From: Methanoregula sp.
GTDB taxonomy: Archaea; Halobacteriota; Methanomicrobia; Methanomicrobiales; Methanospirillaceae
Reading direction: 5' to 3'
Length of the DNA stretch: 7,261 nt
Assembly: GCF_002835825.1 (NCBI RefSeq)
Contig: NZ_PIZH01000078.1
Location: 1 to 7,261 of the forward strand
A program made the translations under genes and the position numbers. This document shows positions 1 to 6,953 of the stretch, in pieces (the stretch's first letter is position 1; every line of letters starts with the position of its first letter). A model generated the notes under the pieces. The model saw nothing but the letters and a program-made list of their open reading frames with translations. It was not told where the DNA came from and ran no database searches.

Positions 1-167
1 GTGACCGAGGTGCCCAGGAAGGCCACAAGGGAAATGTAATCCGCCCGTGCCCTCGGCAGGCCACCGAAAGTGAAGACCCTATCGGCCGCGAAGATCAGGC
101 CATGGTGCCGCGAATAGAGGAAAACCTGCCCGAAGGTGTGGCCCCCAAGCCCGTCGAGTACATCCAG
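1..167 (-). pseudogene. C-terminal remainder of the MBL domain, in frame beyond the TGA
   Basis: Reading the minus strand straight on from the stop at 168-170 gives 55 sense codons with no further stop up to the window edge. They encode LDVLDGLGGHTFGQVFLY followed by GLIFAADRVF. GGHTFG matches the GHTPG motif that carries the third metal-ligand His of MBL proteins, and LIFAADRVF matches the LF-x-GD-x-LF motif that carries the bridging Asp. So this is the missing half of the upstream protein, not an unrelated ORF. The good preservation of both motifs argues that the interruption is recent or not real. No start codon with a ribosome-binding site is evident, so it is unlikely to be made as a separate protein. 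The true end lies outside the window. Confidence 0.75.
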
Positions 168-1319
168 TCACAGCGGGCCTATCGAAAAACTCCCGATGAC
201 AGGAAAGATCCCCCGCTTCTCTCCCCCGGGCTCACGGAAACAGCAGATATCCTTTGGCACCTGGAACCGCGAGAAGAGGTTGATCATCTTGGTATAGAAC
301 TCTTCAAGAACCGACTCCTGGCTCCGTGATCCCCATCCCCGGTTATTCGTTCTGATGATCGCAAGCGTACCGGTATGCATGTGAACCGGTATACTGAAAT
401 GTCCCGATGCTCCACAATGATCCGCGTCTGCATGCGTCACGATGATTCGTGAGAGTTTTCTCATGTCAATGCCATACCGTGAGAAGAGCGCCATGAAGTC
501 ATTGTGATAGATGCCATACCCGGTATCGATCATCACCAGGTCATCCGGTGAACTGATGAGAAAAACCGATCCCCCGCAGGGAGGCTGGAAACAGTACAGG
601 AGTATTTCGGGAGTCACCGCAAACTGTTGTACCGATGCATAAAAGCCGGAACCCGAGGTCTCCATCATGGTCCGGCCGGTTGCAAGGACGCTGTCGAAGA
701 CCTGGTGGGGATTGCACCCGCGGTCCATGAGCTCCTGCGCAATGTGGTTGCTGTCAGCAAGGAAGGAGAGAAGAAATGCATCCTCCGATTCCCCTATCAG
801 CTCGCGAACCGCCTGGGCATACCGGACATAGAAGACCGTATCGTCGAGATGACGCCCGGTCCGGTCATACTCGATGATCTCGAGCCTGTACCGTGACTTG
901 AGCTGGTCGAGCAGGTGGTCGATCTCCTTGCTCTGTTCGAGATTCAGGCTGATGGTCAGCCGGTCGGGATGACGGCCCTTGTCGTCAAAATCAATCAGCG
1001 CGATATTTGCCCCGGCAGCAGTGATGTACGAGAGAAATTCATAGAGTGCCCCGGGGCGGTGCGGGAGATAGACACAGAACTTCAGAAAATCCAGCGTAAC
1101 AAGGGAGGTCTGGAGGTACCCGATCCGGGCAAGGTCATCCATGATCTTACGGTACGATTCTTCATTTGCGGTGACTTCATAAAAGACCGTCCCGGGATCA
1201 ATCCGCCGGTCGAACTGGATCCGGTTGATATTACCATTATACTGCTTGATGATCTCAGCTGCCCGGTGCAGTGAACCTGGTTCATCCGGCATGTGAGCGA
1301 CAAATGAATACTTCTGCAT
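168..1319 (-). CDS. ACT-ACT-metallo-beta-lactamase fusion protein, interrupted by an in-frame TGA
   Basis: The 383-residue product has two N-terminal ACT-like domains (about residues 1-75 with MPDEPGSL, and 78-150 with LPHRPGAL). A helical linker follows (about 155-240), then the first half of a metallo-beta-lactamase fold with IDTG near 265 and metal-binding motif HADADH at 296-301. ACT domains usually bind small ligands such as amino acids, and MBL folds are usually metal-dependent hydrolases or oxidoreductases; the substrate here is unknown. The frame stops at TGA (168-170), before the later His and Asp ligands of the fold. Those are encoded in the same frame just beyond the stop, so the product as read is truncated and should lack a complete metal site. 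The ATG at 1317-1319 is chosen because the ACT domain begins at once; its ribosome-binding site is weak. A TATA-like box lies 40-47 bases upstream. It is probably transcribed separately from the surface-protein gene behind it. Confidence 0.8.
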   Translation of the reverse strand: MQKYSFVAHMPDEPGSLHRAAEIIKQYNGNINRIQFDRRIDPGTVFYEVTANEESYRKIMDDLARIGYLQTSLVTLDFLKFCVYLPHRPGALYEFLSYITAAGANIALIDFDDKGRHPDRLTISLNLEQSKEIDHLLDQLKSRYRLEIIEYDRTGRHLDDTVFYVRYAQAVRELIGESEDAFLLSFLADSNHIAQELMDRGCNPHQVFDSVLATGRTMMETSGSGFYASVQQFAVTPEILLYCFQPPCGGSVFLISSPDDLVMIDTGYGIYHNDFMALFSRYGIDMRKLSRIIVTHADADHCGASGHFSIPVHMHTGTLAIIRTNNRGWGSRSQESVLEEFYTKMINLFSRFQVPKDICCFREPGGEKRGIFPVIGSFSIGPL

Positions 1320-1358
1320 AATATCCCGATTGAGGTATTAGCGTAGCGCCCGGGCGTC

Positions 1359-1370
1359 GATATAGATTAT
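1359..1370 (-). promoter_or_regulatory. Candidate TATA box for the ACT-MBL gene
   Basis: On the minus strand this reads ATAATCTATATC, an A/T-rich box in an otherwise GC-rich gap. It lies about 40-50 bases before the ATG, which would place the transcript start roughly 15-20 bases before the start codon, a normal archaeal leader. A perfect 10-bp palindrome (1347-1356) lies between the box and the predicted transcript start. The call rests on composition and distance only. Confidence 0.4.
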
Positions 1371-1378
1371 GGTCCCTG

Positions 1379-1393
1379 AAAAATTCTAAAAAA
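1379..1393 (-). terminator. T-rich terminator tract after the surface-protein gene
   Basis: On the minus strand, within a dozen bases after the TAA stop at 1400-1402, there is a run of six T (1388-1393) followed by a run of five T (1379-1383). Archaeal RNA polymerase commonly stops at such U-rich stretches without a hairpin. This suggests the surface-protein transcript ends here and that the ACT-MBL gene uses its own promoter. Confidence 0.45.
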
Positions 1394-1399
1394 GCGTGA

Positions 1400-2461
1400 T
1401 TATTTTGTCTTCCGAGCCGCACAACAGACAAGGAAAACAACACAAGCGATGAACAGGCCGGCAAGCGGGGTAACGGGAGAAAGGGGGAGGGAGAGCGGGC
1501 TTTTCACCAGTGCCGGGGAGAGGGAAGTTGTTTCACCGGCATTCACCGTCACCTGGAGCGAGAAGGTGAGATACCCGGGTGACCGGATCTCCACGGTATG
1601 GATCCCTGGTGCGATATTTGCGAGGGTGATAGGGGTGACACCCATGGCCGCAGAGTCCACATAGACTGCAGCGCCGGCCGGGTTGGAGGATAAGGAGAGT
1701 GTGCCGGCATCTGCTGCTATCCCTGTGGATGTCGTTGGTAACGCAGTAACGTTCACTGACGGAGTGACGGGCGGAACAACCGTGATGGTGGTCCGGTACG
1801 TGTTCTTGACGGAGGGGCTTGAAATGGTTACATAGTATGTGCCCGGAGGCATATCTATACGGAAGGAATAGGTGAAATATCCTGACCGGCTAGCAGCTGT
1901 GTCATACGTGCGATAGACTTTCCCGACCTCATCGCTGATTACGATATGGATGTCAGAGGGGCCCTGTTCTGCGGTTCCCTGGAGCTGGAGATATTCTCCG
2001 GTTTGAAGCATGTCCGGATTTGCCGTGACAAAAAACTCCGGCTTCTTCATCATGACCGAGGTTTTTGCGGATACTTCAGGATTGTTCACATCATAAACCG
2101 TGATATAATACCGGGCGGTCTGCATCTTGTCAACGCTCTTGATCGATCCCGTATACCAGACAAGGCGCCATTTCCCGTCTTCTTTGACGATAACCGGGTT
2201 CGCGGTTCCCTCGGCACCATCAAGATCGTAAATAGGAACACCGTTCGCCGGAAGCCCCGGCCCGGTCAGCTTGATCGCCGTGGAGTTCCCTGCCGGTGAA
2301 ACACCATCGAAGATAATTGTGTCGCCGATATAATAGCCGCCATTGCCCCAGTATGCGATCGACATCGAGCCGCTCTCTGCCAGTACCGGCGGGATGCAGA
2401 AAATGACGGCCAGAAGGAAAACCAGCCGTGGAATCATTCTATTCAGGATAATCTCTCCCAT
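1400..2461 (-). CDS. Secreted surface protein with Ig-like regions, PEGA domain and C-terminal membrane anchor
   Basis: The product is about 353 residues from the chosen ATG. Residues 1-28 form a Sec signal peptide: Arg8 and Arg12, then the hydrophobic core LVFLLAVIF, with likely cleavage after VLA. Two beta-rich, Ig-like regions follow (about 30-135 and 140-230), then a Pro/Thr-rich linker (230-248). A PEGA domain follows (about 253-317; SSNPAGAAVYVDS, GVTPITL, PGIHTVEIRSPGY). One transmembrane helix (about 332-349) precedes a short basic tail ending RKTK. The protein should sit outside the cell, anchored by its C-terminus, as many Methanomicrobiales surface proteins do. Its partner or ligand is unknown. 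The ATG at 2461 is preferred because GAGGA lies 6 bases upstream. Alternatives are ATG at 2491 (10 residues longer, no good ribosome-binding site) and ATG at 2437 (18 residues after the chosen Met). It is transcribed divergently from the acetyl-CoA synthase operon. Confidence 0.8.
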   Translation of the reverse strand: MGEIILNRMIPRLVFLLAVIFCIPPVLAESGSMSIAYWGNGGYYIGDTIIFDGVSPAGNSTAIKLTGPGLPANGVPIYDLDGAEGTANPVIVKEDGKWRLVWYTGSIKSVDKMQTARYYITVYDVNNPEVSAKTSVMMKKPEFFVTANPDMLQTGEYLQLQGTAEQGPSDIHIVISDEVGKVYRTYDTAASRSGYFTYSFRIDMPPGTYYVTISSPSVKNTYRTTITVVPPVTPSVNVTALPTTSTGIAADAGTLSLSSNPAGAAVYVDSAAMGVTPITLANIAPGIHTVEIRSPGYLTFSLQVTVNAGETTSLSPALVKSPLSLPLSPVTPLAGLFIACVVFLVCCAARKTK

Positions 2462-2499
2462 AACAGTTCCTCGATTTATAAAGAATATCATTGTGCTTC

Positions 2500-2510
2500 G
2501 CTATATCTCC
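2500..2510 (-). promoter_or_regulatory. Candidate TATA box for the surface-protein gene
   Basis: On the minus strand GAGATATAG follows an A-rich stretch. Transcription would begin about 25 bases on, near 2479, leaving a leader of about 18 bases that contains the GAGGA ribosome-binding site. A second A/T-rich candidate, TTTATAAAT at 2474-2482, fits only if translation starts at the later ATG at 2437. Confidence 0.35.
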
Positions 2511-2515
2511 TTTAC

Positions 2516-2535
2516 GGTCACTGTTTTTTTTGACC
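2516..2535. promoter_or_regulatory. Inverted repeat GGTCA-N10-TGACC between the divergent genes
   Basis: GGTCA (2516-2520) and TGACC (2531-2535) are perfect reverse complements around a 10-base spacer that contains most of a run of eight T (2524-2531). It lies upstream of both predicted promoters, where a dimeric regulator could act on either direction. A pair of 5-base arms can occur by chance, so this is only a candidate operator. Confidence 0.3.
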
Positions 2536-2558
2536 AGGCCATAACCGACGAATTCCGG

Positions 2559-2598
2559 ATTACCGTATAACGAAACTATATCTATATTACCGGGTAAC
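2559..2598. repeat. Two copies of ATTACCGNNTAAC flanking the TATA box
   Basis: Copy 1 is ATTACCGTATAAC (2559-2571) and copy 2 is ATTACCGGGTAAC (2586-2598), 27 bases apart start to start. Copy 2 contains a perfect inverted repeat, TTACC-G-GGTAA (2587-2597). Copy 1 is a degenerate form. The placement at the core promoter of the operon suits a repressor or activator that occupies both sites, though no regulator is encoded in the window. Confidence 0.4.
2571..2589 (+). promoter_or_regulatory. BRE/TATA promoter of the acetyl-CoA synthase operon
   Basis: CGAAA (2571-2575) resembles an archaeal B-recognition element and is followed directly by the A/T-rich box CTATATCTATATTA (2576-2589). Transcription would start near 2604-2608, giving a leader of about 15 bases before the ATG at 2622. 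A near-repeat of ATTACCGNNTAAC lies on either side of the box, and the downstream copy overlaps its 3' edge. Confidence 0.55.
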
Positions 2599-2621
2599 TG
2601 TTGGTGTGAGGAAAAGAGGTA

Positions 2622-4652
2622 ATGACCGACGTAGAATCAGCCAAAAAACATGGCGAAGAGGCATTGAAAACGAGGATCCAGGCGATCCAGAAACCGTTCT
2701 CTTATGAAGAAACGGCCTACCACCTCCCGATATCGTACGCGCTGACCGGTGTCGCAGTCCACGACCGGGCAGCAGTGGAAGAAGTTCTTAAAAAGACCGC
2801 AGACAACCCCATCGTTGCATCCGAATGCCTGCTGGCTGAACAGACCGCAGTAAAGGGAAAAGAACCCGCTCCCTATACCGGTTTCATCAGCGACACGGTG
2901 ATCCGGAAGCTCGGTTATTCGCTCGTGGACGGAAGCATTCTCGGCCTTGCCCTGATTGTCGGCACCCCTCAGGGCGAAGGGAGCGCTGCTGCCATCTGTC
3001 GCGAACTGCAGGAGAAATACATGCTTACGTTCCTTGCCGGGAACGTTGTCCCGTCCCTGTCTGGAGCCGGCGTGAAGCTCGGTCTCGACTATCGCCTCAT
3101 CCCCCTGGGCTCATCCCCGTTCTACGGCATCCACTTTACTGACATTGTGGCCCGCGTTGCCATGATGTTTGGCGGGGTCACGCCGGGTGACATGCACCGC
3201 CTCCTGGCATACGCAGCCGAGCGTGCCAAGGCCATTGTCATTGTCTTCCCTGGCCTGACGGATGAGGAGATCGCCCTTGTCGATGGCATGCGGGTCCTTG
3301 GATTCCCTATCCTCTCCCTTGGAGATTACGAAGGAGGGACCTGGGTACCGGCAACACCGGACGATGTGGTGCGCCAGGGAATGGATCTCAAGGGAATCAA
3401 AGTCCATGTCACGGCAATCCCCATCCCCATGAGCTGCTCCCCGGCATTCGAAGGCAAGAGTATCCGTAAAGAAGAGATGTATGTTGAATTCGGCGGCGGC
3501 AGATCACCGGCATTTGAACTTCTCCGGATGCGGGAGCCTTCGGAAATCGAAGACGGGAAGATCACGGTCATCGGGCCGGAGATCGATGCCATGAAGGAGG
3601 GTTCGGCAAACCCGCTTGGGATCATCATTGAAGTCGCAGGAAAGGCAATGAAGAAGGACTACGAGCCGGTGCTCGAACGCCGTATCCATAATTTTGTCAA
3701 CTACGGCGAAGGCTCCTGGCACGTTGCCCAGCGCGACCTCATCTGGGTGAGGATCTCAAAGGAAGCTGTTGCAAAAGGGGTGAAGATCGAGCATATCGGC
3801 AAGCTGCTCGCAAGCAAGTTCCGGATGGACTTCCCCCAGCTGCTCGATGCGGTAGCGGTGACACTTATCACGGATCCGACAAAGGTTGCCGAGGCCAAAA
3901 AAGAAGCAGAGCGGGTATACGATGAGCGCGATGCCCGTATCAAGGGTATGCGTGATTCCGACGTGAACACGTATTATTCCTGCACGCTCTGCCAGACCTT
4001 TGCCCCAAACCATGTCTGTGTTATCACTCCCGAACGGCTCGCCCTCTGCGGTGCCATCAGCTGGCTTGACGGAAAGATTGCCTACGAGATGTCCCCCTCC
4101 GGCGCCAACCAGCCGATTGAAAAAGGCCCCGTGATCAACGAACTGACCGGGGAATTCGAGGGCGTCAACCGTTTCGTCAAGAAAGCAAGCCATGGCGAGA
4201 TTGAACGCTGCTCACTCTACAGCGTTATGGAATACCCGATGACCTGCTGCGGTTGTTTCGAGGCAATTGCCCTGATGCTGCCGGAAGTCAACGGGATCAT
4301 GGTCGTCAACCGCGAGTATAAAGGCATGACCCCCTCGGGCATGACATTCTCCACGCTTGCAGGCACCATCGGAGGAGGTGCGCAGACACCGGGATTTGCC
4401 GGCATCTCCAAAAACTATGTTCTTTCCGACCGGTTCCTGCAGGGGGAAGGCGGGATCGAACGGCTTGTCTGGATGCCGGCTGCATTAAAGGAAGAACTAA
4501 AGGAGCGGCTGGTAAAGAAACTGGCAGATCGGGGCCTCTCAGGGTTCCTTGACAAGGTGGCAGACGAGACCACTGCCGAAACGATCGAAGCACTCATGGA
4601 ATTTTTAGAGCGTGCCGGGCATCCTGCCCTGACCATGAAACCGCTGGTGTGA
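2622..4652 (+). CDS. acsB: Acetyl-CoA synthase, bacterial-type full-length (CODH/ACS beta subunit)
   Basis: This enzyme joins a methyl group from the corrinoid protein, CO and CoA into acetyl-CoA, or runs the reverse. The 676-residue product has all A-cluster ligands: Cys454, 457, 466 and 476 (YYSCTLCQTF, NHVC, LALC), then Cys543-Gly-Cys545. The spacing (+3, +12, +22, +89, +91) equals that of Moorella Cys506/509/518/528/595/597. Phe183 (in MMFGGVTPG) and Phe460 correspond to Moorella Phe229 and Phe512 near the active site, and Trp366 to Trp418. Residues up to about 260 form the N-terminal domain found in bacterial AcsB but absent from ordinary methanogen CdhC. It lacks about 25-30 residues of the Moorella N-terminus. 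The ATG at 2622 follows GTGAGG (2606-2611) and GAGGT (2616-2620). Cys542, next to the nickel ligands, is Ser in Moorella. First gene of the operon; also called cdhC. Confidence 0.95.
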   Translation: MTDVESAKKHGEEALKTRIQAIQKPFSYEETAYHLPISYALTGVAVHDRAAVEEVLKKTADNPIVASECLLAEQTAVKGKEPAPYTGFISDTVIRKLGYSLVDGSILGLALIVGTPQGEGSAAAICRELQEKYMLTFLAGNVVPSLSGAGVKLGLDYRLIPLGSSPFYGIHFTDIVARVAMMFGGVTPGDMHRLLAYAAERAKAIVIVFPGLTDEEIALVDGMRVLGFPILSLGDYEGGTWVPATPDDVVRQGMDLKGIKVHVTAIPIPMSCSPAFEGKSIRKEEMYVEFGGGRSPAFELLRMREPSEIEDGKITVIGPEIDAMKEGSANPLGIIIEVAGKAMKKDYEPVLERRIHNFVNYGEGSWHVAQRDLIWVRISKEAVAKGVKIEHIGKLLASKFRMDFPQLLDAVAVTLITDPTKVAEAKKEAERVYDERDARIKGMRDSDVNTYYSCTLCQTFAPNHVCVITPERLALCGAISWLDGKIAYEMSPSGANQPIEKGPVINELTGEFEGVNRFVKKASHGEIERCSLYSVMEYPMTCCGCFEAIALMLPEVNGIMVVNREYKGMTPSGMTFSTLAGTIGGGAQTPGFAGISKNYVLSDRFLQGEGGIERLVWMPAALKEELKERLVKKLADRGLSGFLDKVADETTAETIEALMEFLERAGHPALTMKPLV

Positions 4653-4657
4653 GTGCC

Positions 4658-5614
4658 ATGCAGTATGAGATGAATTTCGGCTGGACTTCTCCTATTGGAG
4701 AAGTTCTTCTCGGTGCAACGAAAAACGACGGGGGCACACGGAGGGTATCCTACCGCATTGGCGGGGGAAGCACACTTCCCTTCCTTGAGGATATGTCCAC
4801 CACTCCCGCTCCGCTCATAGCCTTCGAGGTTTGCGATAACCCGGCATTCTGGTCGCCAATCATCCGGGATTATTGCGGGGATCTGGTGACCAGTGTCAGC
4901 GAGTGGGCAAAGAAAGCGGATACAGACTACAGGGCAGACCTTATCCGGCTGCACCTGACCAGCACAAAGCAGAGGAACTTCTCGGACATCGCCTCTCTTG
5001 GTCCTGTTGTTGAAAGCGTCCTCTCGGCAACGAGCCTCCCGCTCATCATCGAAGGGAGCAATGAGCCGAAAATCGACAGCGAAGTGTACCAGAAATGCGG
5101 GGAGGCCGGGCAGGGAGAGCGCCTCCTTCTTGGGACCGCTGAAGCAGGGAAATACCGCAGCATTGCAGCAGCTGCTCTTGCCTACAACCATTCCATCATC
5201 GCCCAGTCTCCCATCGATATCAACCTGGCAAAGCAGCTCAACATCCTCTTAAAGGAGATCGGGGTGCAGCGCGACCACATTGTCATCGACCCGTACACGG
5301 GAGCACTGGGGTATGGTTTCGAGTATTCCTTCTCAGCAATGGAGCGGATACGGTTCTCCGCCCTCAAGGGTGACACCGACCTTGCCATGCCGATGATCTG
5401 TTCTGCGGCGGATACCCTCAGTATCAAGGAAGTGCGTGAAGCAGGGCCCGGGCAGCAGGACGAGCTTGCTATCCAGTGGGAATTGTTCACCTGCCTTGCT
5501 GCTGCCGCTGCCGGCGCAGAGATCCTCTGTGTCCGTCACCCCGGAACCCTCGCGCCATTACGGAAAGCGCTTGCCGGCATGAAACAAAAGGCTCATACCG
5601 CGGGGGTGCACTGA
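4658..5614 (+). CDS. acsD: Corrinoid iron-sulfur protein, small subunit (CODH/ACS delta subunit)
   Basis: This cytoplasmic TIM-barrel subunit pairs with the large subunit (next gene) to form the corrinoid protein that carries the methyl group between tetrahydro(methano)pterin and the acetyl-CoA synthase. The family is recognised from VLLGATKNDGGTR near the N-terminus, LLLGTAEAGKYRSIAAAALAY, SPIDINLAKQLNILL and HIVIDPYTGALGYGFEYSFS. At about 320 residues it matches bacterial AcsD and is shorter than typical methanogen CdhD. The ATG at 4658 is preferred because GGTGTGAG lies just upstream. A GTG at 4649 in the same frame would overlap the acsB stop by four bases (GTGA) and add three residues. 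Either start implies translation coupled to acsB. Also called cdhD. Confidence 0.92.
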   Translation: MQYEMNFGWTSPIGEVLLGATKNDGGTRRVSYRIGGGSTLPFLEDMSTTPAPLIAFEVCDNPAFWSPIIRDYCGDLVTSVSEWAKKADTDYRADLIRLHLTSTKQRNFSDIASLGPVVESVLSATSLPLIIEGSNEPKIDSEVYQKCGEAGQGERLLLGTAEAGKYRSIAAAALAYNHSIIAQSPIDINLAKQLNILLKEIGVQRDHIVIDPYTGALGYGFEYSFSAMERIRFSALKGDTDLAMPMICSAADTLSIKEVREAGPGQQDELAIQWELFTCLAAAAAGAEILCVRHPGTLAPLRKALAGMKQKAHTAGVH

Positions 5615-5615
5615 C

Positions 5616-6953
5616 ATGGCACTCAAGGCACTGGACATCTACAAGCTCCTCCCCAAGAAGAACTGCAAGGAATGCGGTGACCCGACCTGCCTCACGTTCG
5701 CCATGAAACTTGCCGGCGGGAAAGCGGACATCGAACTCTGTCCGTACCTGAGCGATGAAGCGAAATCCGTGCTTGGCGCATCCACCCGGCCGCCGATCCG
5801 CCTGGTGAAGATCGGCGTCGGTACCAGGAACTTCAAGGTCGGCGAAGAGACGGTCCTGTACCGGCACGAGAAGACCTTCTACCATCCCACGGGGATTGTC
5901 TTCCGTGTCATGGATACCATGACAAGCGAGGAGATCATCGCCGTGACAAAACGTGTCCGTGATGAAACCCTCACCCGCGTGGGCGCGGACCTCCGTTTCA
6001 ATGGCATTGCAATCGAGAATGTAAGCGGATCTGCGGAGACCTTTGCCCGGGCGGTCGAGACTGTTGAAAAAGTCGAAGCCCACCTGCCTCCTGTCCTCAT
6101 CTCAAAGGACACGGCAGCCCTGAAAGCAGCGCTCGTCCACTGCGGCACCTACCGCCCCCTCCTCCATGCGGCAACACTGGAGAATGTAAAGGAGATGTGC
6201 GCCCTGGCAAAGCAGCACGGGTGCCCGCTCGTTGTGAGATCGGACAGCCTCGATGGTCTCGTACAGCTGGTAAAAACATGCACAGCCGAAGGAGTGCCCG
6301 ACCTTGTCCTGGACCTTGCACCGGATTCACTTGGGGAATTTATTTTGCGATCTACCGCGATCCGCGAGCTTGCCATCACCCGCGCTGTCCCGGATCTCGG
6401 GTATCCCGTGTACCTCAATGCAGCGCAGACCGGTCAGCAGGACGCGGCTGTTGCAGTGGGAATTGTCAAATACGGCTCGGTCATCGTTACCGATCCCCTT
6501 CCGGTCGGGGCCGCCAAAGCCGCTCTCACATTACGACAGAATATCTATACCGATCCCCAGAAACCCATCCAGATGAACCCGGGGATCTACCGCGTAGGTT
6601 CGCCGGACAAGGACTCCCCCGTCCTGATGACCGTGAACTTCTCGCTCACGTTCTTCACGCTCCAGGGATACCTCGAATCTGCCCGGGTCCCATGCTTCAT
6701 GCTGATCGTGGATACGGAGGGGCTCTCGGTCCTGACAGCAGTAGCAGCGGGAAAACTCTCGGAGATGCTTGTCCGGGACTCGATCAAGAAGTTCGGGCTC
6801 GAGAACGAGGTCTCCCACCGGAAACTGATCATTCCCGGCTACGCCTCACCCCTTTCCGGGAGGATCGAAGATGCAACCGGCTGGAAGGTCCTTGTCGGCC
6901 CCCGCGACGCAGCGGAGATCGGGGAGTACCTGCACGAGGAGTGGAAGAAATAA
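5616..6953 (+). CDS. acsC: Corrinoid iron-sulfur protein, large subunit (CODH/ACS gamma subunit)
   Basis: This subunit binds the [4Fe-4S] cluster and, with AcsD, the cobamide that accepts and donates the methyl group. Residues 1-60 form the cluster domain, with Cys17, Cys20, Cys25 and Cys42 (KKNCKECGDPTCLTFAMK, then ELCPY). A TIM-barrel methyl-acceptor domain follows (about 80-320), then the C-terminal corrinoid-binding domain (about 325-445) with TVNFSLTFF, VDTEGLSVLTA and the closing TGWKVLVGPRDA. Its 445 residues are close to the Moorella AcsC length, and no gap or frameshift is seen. The ATG lies one base after the acsD stop and follows GGGGGTG, a strong ribosome-binding site at normal spacing. 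Also called cdhE. The family call is firm; the bacterial affinity rests on recalled similarity and needs a tree. Confidence 0.95.
   Translation: MALKALDIYKLLPKKNCKECGDPTCLTFAMKLAGGKADIELCPYLSDEAKSVLGASTRPPIRLVKIGVGTRNFKVGEETVLYRHEKTFYHPTGIVFRVMDTMTSEEIIAVTKRVRDETLTRVGADLRFNGIAIENVSGSAETFARAVETVEKVEAHLPPVLISKDTAALKAALVHCGTYRPLLHAATLENVKEMCALAKQHGCPLVVRSDSLDGLVQLVKTCTAEGVPDLVLDLAPDSLGEFILRSTAIRELAITRAVPDLGYPVYLNAAQTGQQDAAVAVGIVKYGSVIVTDPLPVGAAKAALTLRQNIYTDPQKPIQMNPGIYRVGSPDKDSPVLMTVNFSLTFFTLQGYLESARVPCFMLIVDTEGLSVLTAVAAGKLSEMLVRDSIKKFGLENEVSHRKLIIPGYASPLSGRIEDATGWKVLVGPRDAAEIGEYLHEEWKK

Noticed and set aside
168..170. Selenocysteine or pyrrolysine at the in-frame stop
   Set aside because: Pyrrolysine uses TAG, not TGA. 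Selenocysteine is known in Methanococcales and Methanopyrus but not in the lineage suggested here, and the site is not in a motif where Cys would act. It is kept only as a minor alternative in the findings.
1946..2299. Plus-strand open frame of 117 codons inside the surface-protein gene
   Set aside because: It is antisense to a protein with clear signal peptide, PEGA domain and anchor, and has no ribosome-binding site or domain of its own.
4415..5191. Minus-strand open frame of 258 codons antisense to the acsB end and acsD start
   Set aside because: It is antisense to two conserved genes, has no recognisable domain and shows shadow-frame composition.
5487..6083. Minus-strand open frame of 198 codons antisense to acsD/acsC
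   Set aside because: Its product shows no family resemblance and it is fully covered by acsD and acsC on the other strand.
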